A DNA stretch of 64,000 bases from NCBI RefSeq assembly GCF_009604455.1, contig NZ_WEGL01000001.1:310001-374000 (forward strand). The letters are read 5' to 3'. The notes below the pieces were generated by a model. That model was not told the origin of the DNA, searched no databases, and saw only the letters and a list, made by a program, of their open reading frames with translations. The stretch is from Streptomyces sp. RB17 (lineage in GTDB: Bacteria > Actinomycetota > Actinomycetes > Streptomycetales > Streptomycetaceae). Numbering within the stretch: the stretch's first letter is position 1; the number at the start of each line of letters is the position of its first letter. Below are positions 15,317 to 25,938 of this stretch, in pieces. The translations under genes were made by a program, and so were the position numbers.

Positions 15317-15783
15317 GACGTCACCCACTTCAGGTAGGAGGCGGTCTCCTGGAACCCCAGCCCGCGATAGAAACCGGCGGCCCGGCGGGTCGGCACGGTC
15401 ACTTCGACATCGCGCGCGTCCTCGGCCCTCGCCTGTACGGCCCTGATGAGCGCGGAACCCGTACCGCGCCCACGCACGGTCGCGTCGACGGTGAGCTCCA
15501 GCACCTCCAGCACCGTCCCACCGGCGAACAGGGTGGGCATGCGCAGCCCGAGGACGTACCCGACGACCACGCCCGAGCCGTCCTCGGCGACGAGGAACTC
15601 GGCACTGCCGTTCGCGGCGGCATCGAGGACACGGGGAAGGGCGACGCGGTCGAAGAGGCCACGCTCGGGCCGGTAACTGGTCACGAACCCGCTGAGGAGC
15701 CGGTAGATGTCCTCGGCGTCGGCGGGGCGAGCGGGGCGGACGGTGAGCACGTCCGGCGGCTCGATGGGGTCGGGGTCGCTCAC
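15313..15783 (-). CDS. GNAT-family N-acetyltransferase
   Basis: About 156-residue acetyl-CoA-dependent acetyltransferase. Seen: 'LTVRPARPADAEDIYRLLSG' (N-terminal strand and helix), 'LELTVDATVRGRGTGSALIR' (motif A with R-G-x-G-T/S) and 'AAGFYRGLGFQETASYLKWV' (motif B). Substrate unknown. The GTG at 15783 (VSDPDP...) fits the family length; the longer frame begins with TTG at 15825. Overlaps the SDR start by 4 bp. Confidence 0.85.
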   Translation of the reverse strand: MSDPDPIEPPDVLTVRPARPADAEDIYRLLSGFVTSYRPERGLFDRVALPRVLDAAANGSAEFLVAEDGSGVVVGYVLGLRMPTLFAGGTVLEVLELTVDATVRGRGTGSALIRAVQARAEDARDVEVTVPTRRAAGFYRGLGFQETASYLKWVTS

Positions 15784-15999
15784 GGGGGTCAGATTACTAG
15801 GTGGTCGAATTGCTGGGTGGGGCAACGGAGTTGACCGAGTCCGGCCTTACGGGCGGGGTCTGGTCCGAGGTGCGCGGGGTGAGCAGGAGCAAGTGACCGT
15901 GAGGCCGCCCGCTCACTCCCCGGCGAACAACCCCGCCCGATCCGTGGACATCCGTGGACACCGTCACCCCCTGTCAGACCCCACCGGTACCGTCGGATC

Positions 16000-18258
16000 A
16001 TGGCTCAACAGGCGGGGACCCAGACCGGTGAGCGGCGGCTCGCGACGCTGGAAGGCGTGCTGGAGCGCATCACGTACGCCAACGAGGAGAACGGCTACAC
16101 GGTCGCCCGGGTCGACACGGGCAGAGGCGGCGGTGACCTTCTCACGGTCGTCGGTGCGCTGCTCGGTGCCCAGGTGGGGGAGTCCCTTCGCATGGAGGGC
16201 CGCTGGGGCTCGCACCCCCAGTACGGCAAGCAGTTCCATGTCGAGAACTACACGACCGTCCTGCCCGCCACCGTCCAGGGCATCCGGCGTTACCTCGGGT
16301 CCGGCCTCGTGAAAGGCATCGGGCCCGTCTTCGCCGACCGGATCACCCAGCACTTCGGCCTGGACACGCTCCGGATCATCGAGGAGGAGCCCAAGCGGCT
16401 CATCGAGGTCCCCGGTCTCGGCCCCAAGCGGACCAGGAAGATCGCCGACGCCTGGGAGGAGCAGAAGGCGATCAAGGAGGTCATGCTCTTCCTCCAGACC
16501 GTCGACGTGTCCACCTCGATCGCGGTCCGTATCTACAAGAAGTACGGGGACGCGTCGATCTCCGTCGTGAAGAACCACCCCTATCGCCTCGCCGCCGACG
16601 TCTGGGGCATCGGCTTCCTCACCGCCGACAAGATCGCCCAGTCCGTCGGTATCCCGCACGACAGCCCGGAGAGGGTGAAAGCCGGACTGCAGTACGCCCT
16701 GTCCCAGTCCGCCGACCAGGGGCACTGCTTCCTGCCCGAGGAGCGGCTGATCTCCGACGCGGTGAAGCTGCTCGCCGTCGACACCGGGCTTGTCATCGAG
16801 TGCCTCGCCGAGCTGGCCGAACCCGCTGAGGAAGGAGGCGACCCGGGTGTCGTACGGGAGAAGGTGCCCGGACCGGACGGCGACGACGCCGAACCCGTCA
16901 CCGCCGTCTACCTCGTCCCCTTCCACCGCGCCGAACTCTCCCTGTCCTCCCAGCTCCTGCGCCTCCTGCGCACGGACGAGGACCGCATGCCCGGCTTCCA
17001 GGGCGTCGACTGGGGCAAGGCCCTCGGCTGGCTGAAGGGCCGTACCGGCGCCGATCTCGCCCCGGAGCAGGAAGCCGCCGTCAGGCTCGCGCTGACCGAG
17101 AAGGTCGCCGTGCTCACCGGTGGGCCCGGCTGCGGCAAGTCCTTCACCGTCCGCTCGATCGTGGAGCTGGCCCGGGCCAAGCAGGCCAAGGTGCTGCTCG
17201 CCGCCCCCACCGGGCGTGCCGCGAAGCGTCTGGCGGAGCTGACCGGTGCCGAGGCCTCCACCGTCCACCGGTTGCTCGAGCTCAGGCCCGGCGGGGACGC
17301 GGCGTACGACCGGGACCGGCCGCTCGATGCCGATCTGGTCGTGGTCGACGAGGCCTCCATGCTGGACCTTCTCCTCGCCAACAAGCTGGTGAAGGCCGTA
17401 CCGCCCGGTGCGCATCTCCTCTTCGTCGGGGACGTCGACCAGTTGCCCAGCGTCGGGGCCGGGGAAGTGCTGCGGGACCTGCTCGCCGAGGGCAGTCCCC
17501 TTCCCGCCGTCCGGCTCACCCGGGTCTTCCGGCAGGCCCAGCAGTCCGGTGTCGTCACCAACGCGCACCGGATCAACGCGGGGCAGCATCCGCTCACCGA
17601 CGGGATGAAGGACTTCTTCCTCTTCGTGGAGGACGACACGGAGGAGGCCGGCCGGCTCACCGTGGATGTGGCCGCCCGTCGGATTCCGGCCAGATTCGGG
17701 CTCGATCCGCGCCGGGATGTCCAGGTACTCGCGCCGATGCACCGGGGGCCGGCCGGTGCGGGCGCGCTGAACGGCCTGCTCCAGCAGGCCGTCACCCCCG
17801 GCCGGCCCGATCTGCCCGAGAAGCGGTTCGGCGGTCGGGTCTTCCGCGTCGGCGACAAGGTCACCCAGATTCGCAACAATTACGAGAAAGGGAAGAACGG
17901 TGTCTTCAACGGCACCGTGGGTGTCGTCACCTCGCTCGATCCGGTCGACCAGCGGCTCACGGTGCTGACGGACGAGGACGAGGAGGTTCCGTACGAATTC
18001 GACGAACTGGACGAACTGGCCCATGCGTACGCGGTCACCATCCATCGTTCGCAGGGGAGTGAATATCCCGCCGTGGTGATCCCCGTCACCACGGGGGCAT
18101 GGATGATGCTCCAGCGGAACCTGTTGTACACGGCGGTGACACGGGCGAAGCGGCTGGTCGTCCTCGTCGGTTCACGCAAGGCGATCGGACAGGCGGTGCG
18201 CACGGTGTCGGCGGGGCGGCGATGTACGGCGCTGGACTTCAGACTTCGGGGCTCCTGA
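16000..18258 (+). CDS. recD2: RecD2-like ATP-dependent DNA helicase
   Basis: SF1B 5'-3' helicase of 752 residues. N-terminal OB-like and helix-hairpin-helix segments ('GSGLVKGIGPVFADRI', 'EVPGLGPKRTRKIA') are typical of RecD2 and absent from RecBCD-type RecD. Motor motifs: Walker A 'LTGGPGCGKSFTVRSI' (about residues 372-387), Walker B 'DLVVVDEASMLDLLL', motif III 'LLFVGDVDQLPSVGAGEVL', motif IV-V 'RLTRVFRQAQQSG', and motif VI 'AYAVTIHRSQGSEYPAVVIP'. Acts in DNA repair and fork maintenance without RecB and RecC. ATG at 16000 follows only a weak ribosome site. Adjacent to citA, the order I recall from S. coelicolor. Confidence 0.92.
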   Translation: MAQQAGTQTGERRLATLEGVLERITYANEENGYTVARVDTGRGGGDLLTVVGALLGAQVGESLRMEGRWGSHPQYGKQFHVENYTTVLPATVQGIRRYLGSGLVKGIGPVFADRITQHFGLDTLRIIEEEPKRLIEVPGLGPKRTRKIADAWEEQKAIKEVMLFLQTVDVSTSIAVRIYKKYGDASISVVKNHPYRLAADVWGIGFLTADKIAQSVGIPHDSPERVKAGLQYALSQSADQGHCFLPEERLISDAVKLLAVDTGLVIECLAELAEPAEEGGDPGVVREKVPGPDGDDAEPVTAVYLVPFHRAELSLSSQLLRLLRTDEDRMPGFQGVDWGKALGWLKGRTGADLAPEQEAAVRLALTEKVAVLTGGPGCGKSFTVRSIVELARAKQAKVLLAAPTGRAAKRLAELTGAEASTVHRLLELRPGGDAAYDRDRPLDADLVVVDEASMLDLLLANKLVKAVPPGAHLLFVGDVDQLPSVGAGEVLRDLLAEGSPLPAVRLTRVFRQAQQSGVVTNAHRINAGQHPLTDGMKDFFLFVEDDTEEAGRLTVDVAARRIPARFGLDPRRDVQVLAPMHRGPAGAGALNGLLQQAVTPGRPDLPEKRFGGRVFRVGDKVTQIRNNYEKGKNGVFNGTVGVVTSLDPVDQRLTVLTDEDEEVPYEFDELDELAHAYAVTIHRSQGSEYPAVVIPVTTGAWMMLQRNLLYTAVTRAKRLVVLVGSRKAIGQAVRTVSAGRRCTALDFRLRGS

Positions 18259-18360
18259 CCACCTCTGACCAGGGGCGCCGGCCCGCATCACAAAAAATGA
18301 TCGATCAAACGAGTCGTGAAGGTCACAGAGCCCTTCCAGATGCCGTTCGGAGGGGGCACG

Positions 18361-18447
18361 ATGAATAAGTTGGCGGCACTGAGTGCCGCCAAAGGGCCCA
18401 ACGGTCGACCCCGAGTGCACTCTCCTGAGCCAAATGGGGGATGGTAG
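18361..18447 (+). CDS. Possible 28-residue leader ORF upstream of citA
   Basis: ATG 18361 is preceded by a strong ribosome site (GGAGGGGG, 4-5 bp away) and opens a 28-codon frame, MNKLAALSAAKG...PNGGW, ending in TAG 51 bp before the citrate synthase start. It is basic with no transmembrane segment. It could be a regulatory leader peptide or a small protein. It resembles nothing I know. The strong Shine-Dalgarno is the main support; conservation in other Streptomyces would decide. Confidence 0.45.
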   Translation: MNKLAALSAAKGPNGRPRVHSPEPNGGW

Positions 18448-18497
18448 AGACAGTCAGGGCACCTCGAAGATGAGGCACTACGTCGGTGAGGGAAGAC

Positions 18498-19787
<1,290 letters not shown>

Positions 19788-19852
19788 CACCTGCCGGTGA
19801 GGGGCGCCGCTTCGGTGGTGCCCCTGGCCCGGCAACCGAAGCACAGACAAGC

Positions 19853-19905
19853 GGAAGGCGCCCTGACGCCGGTCCCCCCACGGGCCGACGACCAGGGCGC
19901 CTTCC
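19853..19905 (+). terminator. Hairpin terminator for citA
   Basis: Perfect 13-bp stem GGAAGGCGCCCTG (19853-19865) with 19893-19905 and a 27-nt loop. A weaker hairpin (GGGGCGCC / GGTGCCCC) precedes it at about 19801-19824. Confidence 0.65.
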
Positions 19906-20384
19906 CATGTCCCGGTGCGGATTCCCCCCACGGGATCCGGCCGGGCGCTCGGAGAGGACAGCGCCTGAATCGCTGTCTTCGAGCAGAACGAGCAAAACTC
20001 GCCCTGCTTCAGTGACGCGCTGCGATCTGCCGGGACAACGCACGCTGGGAGGGCCGCTCAAAGCTTCCCGGCGCGCGTGCCCCGGCAACGCATCTCTGAG
20101 GAAGTCCCCCAAGACATCCCCAGATGCCAGTCAGCGCCCCCCAAGACGCTGGTCTGACATCGCCAACTTAGACCTTCGAACCCCTTCGATGGTTACGTTC
20201 GCATCACTGTGATCTGCGTCTCTTGCATATGTCCTTTAGGTGCGCAAGAGCCCCGATACGACGATCGGAGCCCAAGCGTAAGGATGATGCGCGAGCCTTG
20301 TGAAGAGCTTATGTGAGGCTCGCGTCTGACTCTAGGGGGTCTCTTACTTCGATGGCCCCTAACCGCCGGTAACCTCTTGGGACT
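19906..20384. other. 479-bp non-coding region with low-GC patches and a hairpin
   Basis: No convincing gene. GC content drops locally (e.g. 'CTTGCATATGTCCTTTAGG' near 20225). A 9-bp perfect stem CGCGAGCCT (20290-20298) with 20316-20324 and a 17-nt loop could terminate copA transcription or be part of a small RNA. The run GTAAGGATGATG near 20279 offers only a 10-codon frame. The size, low GC and hairpin make it a small-RNA candidate, but I have no direct evidence of transcription. Confidence 0.35.
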
Positions 20385-22640
20385 TCAGCGGAAGCGGCGC
20401 AGCCGCAGGCTGTTGGTCACCACGAAGACCGACGAGAAGGCCATCGCGGCACCGGCGATCATCGGGTTGAGCAGCCCGGCGGCGGCCAGCGGCAGCGCGG
20501 CCACGTTGTAGCCGAAGGCCCACACCAGGTTGCCCTTGATGATGGCCAGCGTCCGCCGGGACAGCCGGATGGCGTCGGCCGCGACCCGCAGGTCCCCGCG
20601 CACGAGCGTCAGGTCGCCGGCCTCGATCGCCGCGTCCGTGCCGGTGCCCATGGCGAGGCCCAGGTCTGCGGTCGCGAGCGCGGCCGCGTCGTTCACGCCG
20701 TCGCCGACCATCGCCACGGCGCGCCCCTCGCGCTGCAGCCGTCGTACGACGTCCACCTTGTCCTCGGGCAGCACCTCGGCGAACACGTCCCCGGAGCCGA
20801 TGCCGACGCTCTTCGCGACCGCCTCGGCGACGGTCCGGTTGTCCCCGGTGAGCAGCACCGGGGTGAGGCCGAGGCCGCGCAGTTCGCGCACCGCCTCGGC
20901 GCTGGTCCCCTTGACCGCGTCGGCGACGGCCAGGACTCCGCGCGCCCGCCCGTCCCAGCCGGCCACGAGGGCCGTACGGCCCTCCCGCTCGGCCTCGCGT
21001 GCGGCGCGGGCCACGCCCTCGGGGAGATCGTCGTAGAGGCGCCCCACGGCCACCTCGCGGCCGTCCACGCGCCCGCGTACACCCCGACCGGGAACGTTCT
21101 CGAAGTGCTCGACCGGAGGCAGGGTGCCGGTTCGCTCCTCGGCGCCCGCGGCGATCGCGCGGGCGACGGGGTGCTCGGAGGCGTGCTCCAGGGCGCCCGC
21201 CAGGCGCAGCAGCTCCTTCTCGTCCTCGCCGTCGGCGGCGTACACCGCCTGGAGGATCATCCGGCCGGTGGTGACGGTGCCGGTCTTGTCGAGGACGACC
21301 GTGTCGACGCGACGGGTGGACTCCAGGACCTCGGGCCCCTTGATGAGGATGCCGAGCTGGGCGCCGCGGCCCGTGCCGACCATCAGCGCGGTCGGCGTGG
21401 CGAGGCCCAGCGCGCAGGGGCAGGCGATGATCAGTACGGCGACGGCGGCGGTGAACGCGGCGACCGTGTCCCCGGTGACCCCCAGCCAGACGCCGAAGGT
21501 GCCGACCGCGATGAGGATGACCACGGGCACGAACACCGCGGAGATCCGGTCGGCGAGCCGCTGCACCTCGGCCTTGCCGTTCTGCGCGTCCTCGACCAGC
21601 TTGGCCATCCGGGCGAGCTGGGTGTCGGCGCCGACCCGGGTGGCCGCCACGACCAGCCGGCCGCCCGCGTTGACCGTGGCGCCGGTGACCCGGTCGCCCG
21701 GGCCGACGTCCACGGGCACCGACTCGCCGGTCAGCATGGCCGCGTCCACGGCGGATACGCCCTCGACGACCGTGCCGTCGGTGGCGATCTTCTCGCCGGG
21801 CCGTACGACGAACCGGTCGCCGACGGCCAGGTCCGCCACCGGAACGCGCACCTCACGTCTGTCGCGCAGCACGGCGACGTCCTTGGCGCCCAGCTCCATC
21901 AGGGCCCGCAGGGCCGCGCCCGCGCGGCGCTTGGAGCGGGCCTCCAGATAGCGTCCGAGTAGGATCAGCGCGACGACTCCGGCGGCGACCTCCAGGTAGA
22001 TGGTGGAGGCGCCGTCCATGCGGGAGACGGTGAAGCGGAACTCGTCGTGCATACCGGGCATGCCCGCGTCACCGAAGAAAAGCGCCCACAACGACCAGCC
22101 GAACGCGGCCAGCGTGCCGACCGAGACCAGGGTGTCCATGGTGGCGGCACCGTGCCGGAGGTTGGTCCAGGCGGCCCGGTGGAAGGGCCATCCGCCCCAG
22201 ACGACGACCGGCGCGGCAAGCGTCAGGGAGAGCCACTGCCAGTTGTCGAACTGCAGCGCCGGAACCATCGCGAGCAGCACCACGGGCGCGGCGAGCAGGG
22301 CGGAGACGAGCAGGCGGTGCCGCAGGGCGCCGAGTTCGGGGTCCTGCCCGGGGGCCTGTGCGGACGCCTCGGGCTCGGGTTGCGGCGGTGCCGGCTCCTC
22401 GGCGGTGTAGCCGGTCTTCTCCACGGTGGCGATCAGGTCGGCGATCCGCACGCCCGCGCCGTACGTGACCTTCGCCTTCTCCGTGGCGAAGTTGACCGTG
22501 GCACTGACGCCCTCCATCCGGTTGAGCTTCTTCTCCACCCGGGCGGCGCAGGAGGCGCAGGTCATCCCGCCGATCAGCAGCTCCGCTTCGGAGGTCTCAC
22601 CCGTGGTTATGGCTGTCTCTGCGGTGGTGGTGCTGGTCAT
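20385..22640 (-). CDS. copA: Copper-translocating P1B-type ATPase
   Basis: Membrane pump of 751 residues that exports Cu(I) using ATP. N-terminal heavy-metal domain with GMTCASC (Cys28 and Cys31). Eight transmembrane helices are expected; the transport motif CPC is in '[13 protein letters not shown]' (about residues 403-415). Phosphorylation motif 'DKTGTVTTG' (about 449), His-Pro in '[13 protein letters not shown]' and hinge '[13 protein letters not shown]' are intact. ATG start follows the copZ gene by about 90 bp; both are probably one transcript from the CsoR-type operator at 23039. Confidence 0.95.
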   Translation of the reverse strand: MTSTTTAETAITTGETSEAELLIGGMTCASCAARVEKKLNRMEGVSATVNFATEKAKVTYGAGVRIADLIATVEKTGYTAEEPAPPQPEPEASAQAPGQDPELGALRHRLLVSALLAAPVVLLAMVPALQFDNWQWLSLTLAAPVVVWGGWPFHRAAWTNLRHGAATMDTLVSVGTLAAFGWSLWALFFGDAGMPGMHDEFRFTVSRMDGASTIYLEVAAGVVALILLGRYLEARSKRRAGAALRALMELGAKDVAVLRDRREVRVPVADLAVGDRFVVRPGEKIATDGTVVEGVSAVDAAMLTGESVPVDVGPGDRVTGATVNAGGRLVVAATRVGADTQLARMAKLVEDAQNGKAEVQRLADRISAVFVPVVILIAVGTFGVWLGVTGDTVAAFTAAVAVLIIACPCALGLATPTALMVGTGRGAQLGILIKGPEVLESTRRVDTVVLDKTGTVTTGRMILQAVYAADGEDEKELLRLAGALEHASEHPVARAIAAGAEERTGTLPPVEHFENVPGRGVRGRVDGREVAVGRLYDDLPEGVARAAREAEREGRTALVAGWDGRARGVLAVADAVKGTSAEAVRELRGLGLTPVLLTGDNRTVAEAVAKSVGIGSGDVFAEVLPEDKVDVVRRLQREGRAVAMVGDGVNDAAALATADLGLAMGTGTDAAIEAGDLTLVRGDLRVAADAIRLSRRTLAIIKGNLVWAFGYNVAALPLAAAGLLNPMIAGAAMAFSSVFVVTNSLRLRRFR

Positions 22641-22731
22641 GTCCGGACTCCAGACATCGGACCGGACCGTGCGGAGGCAGTATCAGCTGGTCGGCACGGC
22701 CCGGTCGGGGAAAAGGAAAGCGGTGGGACGC

Positions 22732-22971
22732 TCAGGCCCGGCCGGCCAGCTCGAACCCGGCCTCGTCCACGGCGGCACGCACGGCCTCGTCGTCCAGCGG
22801 GGCCTCGGAGACCACGGTCACCTCGCCGGTGGACGCGACTGCCTTCACCGAGCTGACGCCCGGGATCTGGGAGATCTCGCCGGAGACGCTGCCCTCGCAG
22901 TGGCCACAGCTCATGCCGGTCACCTTGTAGACGGCGGTGACGGAGCCCGGGGTGTCGGTGTGGACGGTCAT
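22732..22971 (-). CDS. copZ: Copper chaperone (heavy-metal-associated domain)
   Basis: 79-residue single HMA domain that carries Cu(I) in the cytoplasm and passes it to CopA. The metal site is GMSCGHC, about residues 18-24; the ferredoxin-like fold ends with 'AAVDEAGFELAGRA'. ATG 22971 follows a good ribosome site (GAGGAG), and the longer frame upstream is not needed. Directly upstream of copA on the same strand and about 70 bp downstream of the CsoR-type palindrome. Confidence 0.92.
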   Translation of the reverse strand: MTVHTDTPGSVTAVYKVTGMSCGHCEGSVSGEISQIPGVSSVKAVASTGEVTVVSEAPLDDEAVRAAVDEAGFELAGRA

Positions 22972-23038
22972 GTCGTTACTCCTCATCGAGGCATGTGGGG
23001 CCGATGGGGTCCGCAAGGGAGCCCACGCTCACCGACAC

Positions 23039-23057
23039 TATACCCCTAGGGGGTACT
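23039..23057 (-). promoter_or_regulatory. CsoR-type copper operator
   Basis: TATACCCCTAGGGGGTACT contains the perfect inverted repeat TACCCC-TAG-GGGGTA (23041-23055). This is the known form of actinobacterial CsoR sites, where the repressor releases DNA on binding Cu(I). It lies upstream of copZ-copA and against the 3' end of the PrsW gene. The csoR gene is not in this window. Confidence 0.8.
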
Positions 23058-23995
23058 CACCAAGAGGGATCCCGGCGCGCCAGTGACCGCACCCAGCCGA
23101 TCCCGGCCAGTGCCACCAGGGCCAGCCCGCCGACCGAGAACAGCGTGAACAGGTGTTCCTGCTCGGCGCTCGGCCGGACGAGGTACCCCGGCATGAACAG
23201 CCGCTCCTCCGGTCCGGTGCCGGTCAGCCGGGCGACCACCCGGATTGCGATGCCGCGCGTGGCGTCCCACAGCGTGTGCAGCAGGGACACCGCCAGGCAG
23301 GTGCCGACGACCGGGGCGGAGCAGCGGAAGCGCCCGTTCAGGCGGCGCCGTGACAGCAGTACACCGCCGGCGATCGCGGTCCACAGTCCGTTCCCGAAGG
23401 GGGCGAGCAGCCCGCGCGGGATCTCCGTCTCCAGCAGGGCGCGCAGGTCGAGGCCCTCGGTGGAGACGGCCGCGTTGACGGCGTATCCGGCGCTCTCCAG
23501 GGCGGCGAAACCGAAGCCGACGGCCGCGCCGAGCACCAGTCCGGCCCGCAGACCGCGGACGGCCGGCTGGCGGCGCAGCACGAACACCAGCGCCGCGAGC
23601 TTGGCGGCCTCCTCGATCAGGCCGACGCCCGCGAACAGCGCCGCCGAGGGGTGCAGCAGATACGACTGGGTCAGCGAGGCGCCGAGCACGCCGAGGGTCC
23701 CGCCGGCCAGAAAGGAGCCGAGGATCGCGCTGACGCCCAGGTCACGGCCGTGCCGCTCGTACGCCCACAGTACGAAGGCGACCGGCACGAGAAAGCTGCC
23801 GAGCAGGATCAGCGTCGGCAGCAGCATGCTGATCCGCGTCTCGTAGGTGACCCACGCGGCCAGCCCCCACAGAGCGAGCCCCCCGCCCAGACAGCGCCGC
23901 CACAGTCCCGCGGCGATCCGGGGGTACGGCGGTGGCGGCTGCTGGGGGCCGGGAATGCGGGCCTTGGGCGTGCCGGGAGGCGGCGAGTGACTCAC
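23057..23995 (-). CDS. PrsW-family intramembrane metalloprotease
   Basis: 312-residue polytopic membrane protein. The PrsW glutamate motif is in 'GVGLIEEAAKLAALVFVL' (EExxK, about residues 126-130). Later conserved segments are 'GFGFAALESAGYAVNAA' and 'SLLHTLWDATRGIAI', where E and H probably bind zinc. PrsW enzymes cut membrane anti-sigma factors (e.g. RsiW in Bacillus); the target here is unknown. GTG start at 23995 with N-terminal Pro-rich tail MSHSPPPGTPKARIPG. The copper operator overlaps its stop codon region by position only. Confidence 0.88.
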   Translation of the reverse strand: MSHSPPPGTPKARIPGPQQPPPPYPRIAAGLWRRCLGGGLALWGLAAWVTYETRISMLLPTLILLGSFLVPVAFVLWAYERHGRDLGVSAILGSFLAGGTLGVLGASLTQSYLLHPSAALFAGVGLIEEAAKLAALVFVLRRQPAVRGLRAGLVLGAAVGFGFAALESAGYAVNAAVSTEGLDLRALLETEIPRGLLAPFGNGLWTAIAGGVLLSRRRLNGRFRCSAPVVGTCLAVSLLHTLWDATRGIAIRVVARLTGTGPEERLFMPGYLVRPSAEQEHLFTLFSVGGLALVALAGIGWVRSLARRDPSW

Positions 23996-24083
23996 GGGGG
24001 GTCCCCTCGGACAACGGCTGGGCGATTTATCCGCACTTTAGGCAGATGCGCCGAGGGGGCGCAGTTCGGGTGATCTCCTGGGG

Positions 24084-24518
24084 TCACAGGGGCGGCCGGC
24101 GTCCGGGTGCCCTCCCGGATCGCTGGCGGCCGGGCCGGTCGCCCACCAGTGGGTGCAGGGAGCGGATCAGGACGTCATTGATCCCCTGGATGCCGTCCGC
24201 GCGCTCGGGGCCCTCGTGGGCGAGGACCGGTTCCAGGCCGGACTTGTGGATGCCGAGGCAGACGTGGGCCGTGCGGGTGACGTCGGCCGGGGCGCCGGGC
24301 ATGAGGGAGGCGAGCAGGTCCTCGATCCGGCCGGTCGGCGTGACGTGCGGCTGGTCGTGCGTCTCGGCCATCCGACCCGGGATGCCGGGGCCGTGCATCA
24401 GCGTGAAGAAGACCGGGTGCTCCGTGTTGAAGGCCATGAACCGGTCGATGGCCGACCTGAGGCCTCCTCCAGCGGGGTGGCGGGGTCGACGGGGGCCGGC
24501 GCCTCGCCGTAGGTCTCC
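24084..24518 (-). pseudogene. TetR-type regulator remnant
   Basis: The minus strand encodes a TetR-like ligand domain: 'ETYGEAPAPVDPATPLEEA', a 1-nt frameshift near 24465, then 'LRSAIDRFMAFNTEHPVFF', 'TLMHGPGIPGRMAETHD' and 'ADVTRTAHVCLGIHKSGLEP'. The N-terminal DNA-binding domain is absent: the sequence runs directly into the divergent MMPL remnant at 24519. It cannot be functional. Confidence 0.75.
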
Positions 24519-24845
24519 ATGGACTACGGCGTGTTCCTGCTCTCCTGCCTCAAGGAGGAGTACGACCTCACGGGTGACCACGAAGCGGCGGTGCGGCACG
24601 GACTCCAGCGCACCGGCGGGCTGATCACCGCGGCGGCGGTCATCCTCGCGGTGGTGATGGACGCGATGGTGGTCCGGCGCCTGCTGGTACCGGCGATCAG
24701 GCGACTGACGGGGAGGGCCGCATGGTGGGCGCCGGCGCCGTTGCGGCGCTTCCACGAACGGTTCGGTGTGAGCCGGGGCGAGCTTCCGGCGCCCTCGAAG
24801 GGGCGGGGGGTCGGCCGCCGAACGTCAACTCCCGCCGAGCGCTAG
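24519..24845 (+). pseudogene. MMPL transporter 3' remnant with internal deletion
   Basis: Encodes the last part of an RND/MMPL exporter: 'MDYGVFLLSCLKEEYDLTGD', 'AVRHGLQRTGGLITAAAVIL', then directly 'AVVMDAMVVRRLLVPAIRRL' and '[17 protein letters not shown]'. In intact MMPL proteins about 25-30 residues (one and a half TM helices) separate 'AAAVIL' from 'VVMDA', so there is an internal in-frame deletion. The N-terminal ~600 residues are also missing. TetR-MMPL pairs are usually divergent; here both have lost their facing ends in what looks like one deletion. Confidence 0.75.
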
Positions 24846-24894
24846 CGTTCCGCAAGAGACGGTGGCCCGGACGCGGCCGGAAGGTGAGGCACAC

Positions 24895-25938
24895 ATGCGC
24901 GCGGTGGTGTTCGAACGGTTCGGCGAGCCGGCCGAAGTACGCGACGTACCCGACCCGGAACCCGCCGAGCACGGCGTCGTCGTGCGGGTCGCGGCGACCG
25001 GCCTGTGCCGCAGCGACTGGCACGGCTGGATGGGCCACGACCCCGACATCACGCTGCCGCACGTGCCCGGGCACGAACTCGCCGGGGTCGTCGAGTCGGT
25101 GGGCTCCCGGGTGACCGGGTGGCGGCCCGGCGACCGGGTCACCGTGCCGTTCGTCTGCGCCTGCGGCACCTGTCCGGCCTGCGCGGCGGGCGACCAGCAG
25201 GTGTGCGAACGCCAGACCCAGCCCGGCTTCCACCACTGGGGCTCCTTCGCCGAGTACGTCGCCCTCGACCACGCCGACGTCAACATGGTCGCGATCCCGC
25301 AGGGCATGGCGTACTCCACCGCCGCCGCCCTCGGCTGCCGTTTCGCCACCGCCTTCCGCGCGGTGGTGCAGCAGGGCCGGGTGGCGGCGGGGGAGTGGGT
25401 CGCGGTGCACGGCTGCGGCGGGGTCGGGCTGTCGGCTGTGATGATCGCGGCGGCGGCCGGGGCGCGCGTGATCGCCGTCGACGTGTCGCCCCAGGCCCTC
25501 GACCTGGCGCGGAGGTTCGGCGCCGCGGAGTGCCTCGACGCGACCGGCACACCGGACACGGCCGCCGCCGTGCGCGAGCTGACCGGAGGCGGCGCGCATC
25601 TCTCCCTGGACGCCCTCGGCTCGCCCGCCACCTGTGCCGCTTCCGTGAACGGCCTGCGCCGCCGCGGCCGGCACGTCCAGGTGGGCCTGCTGCCCTCGGC
25701 CGACGGCACCACCCCCGTCCCGCTGGCCCGCGCCATCGCCCTGGAGCTCGAACTCCTCGGCAGCCACGGCATGGCCGCCCACAGCTACCCCGAGATGCTC
25801 CGCCAGGTCCGCGCCGGCGCCCTGCGCCCCGACCTCCTGGTGACGTCCACCATCACGCTCGACGCCGCACCCGCGGCCCTCGCGGCGATGGGCACGGCAC
25901 CGGGGGCCGGAGTGACCGTCATCGAGCCGTGGGGCTGA
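24895..25938 (+). CDS. Zinc-dependent alcohol dehydrogenase family protein
   Basis: Medium-chain dehydrogenase of 347 residues. Catalytic zinc ligands: Cys in '[15 protein letters not shown]', His-Glu in '[10 protein letters not shown]'. Structural zinc: '[20 protein letters not shown]', four cysteines. NAD(P) motif '[15 protein letters not shown]' (about residues 177-191). Substrate unknown; closest in layout to actinobacterial zinc-type alcohol or aldehyde dehydrogenases. ATG 24895 with ribosome site AGGTGAGG. Its last 20 bp overlap the convergent GNAT gene. Confidence 0.9.
   Translation: MRAVVFERFGEPAEVRDVPDPEPAEHGVVVRVAATGLCRSDWHGWMGHDPDITLPHVPGHELAGVVESVGSRVTGWRPGDRVTVPFVCACGTCPACAAGDQQVCERQTQPGFHHWGSFAEYVALDHADVNMVAIPQGMAYSTAAALGCRFATAFRAVVQQGRVAAGEWVAVHGCGGVGLSAVMIAAAAGARVIAVDVSPQALDLARRFGAAECLDATGTPDTAAAVRELTGGGAHLSLDALGSPATCAASVNGLRRRGRHVQVGLLPSADGTTPVPLARAIALELELLGSHGMAAHSYPEMLRQVRAGALRPDLLVTSTITLDAAPAALAAMGTAPGAGVTVIEPWG

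Noticed and set aside
15964..18045. A 693-codon open frame antisense to recD2, and similar long antisense frames under most genes
   Set aside because: These are expected from high-GC codon bias. They show Arg/Gly/Ala/Pro-rich or unnatural composition and no domains.
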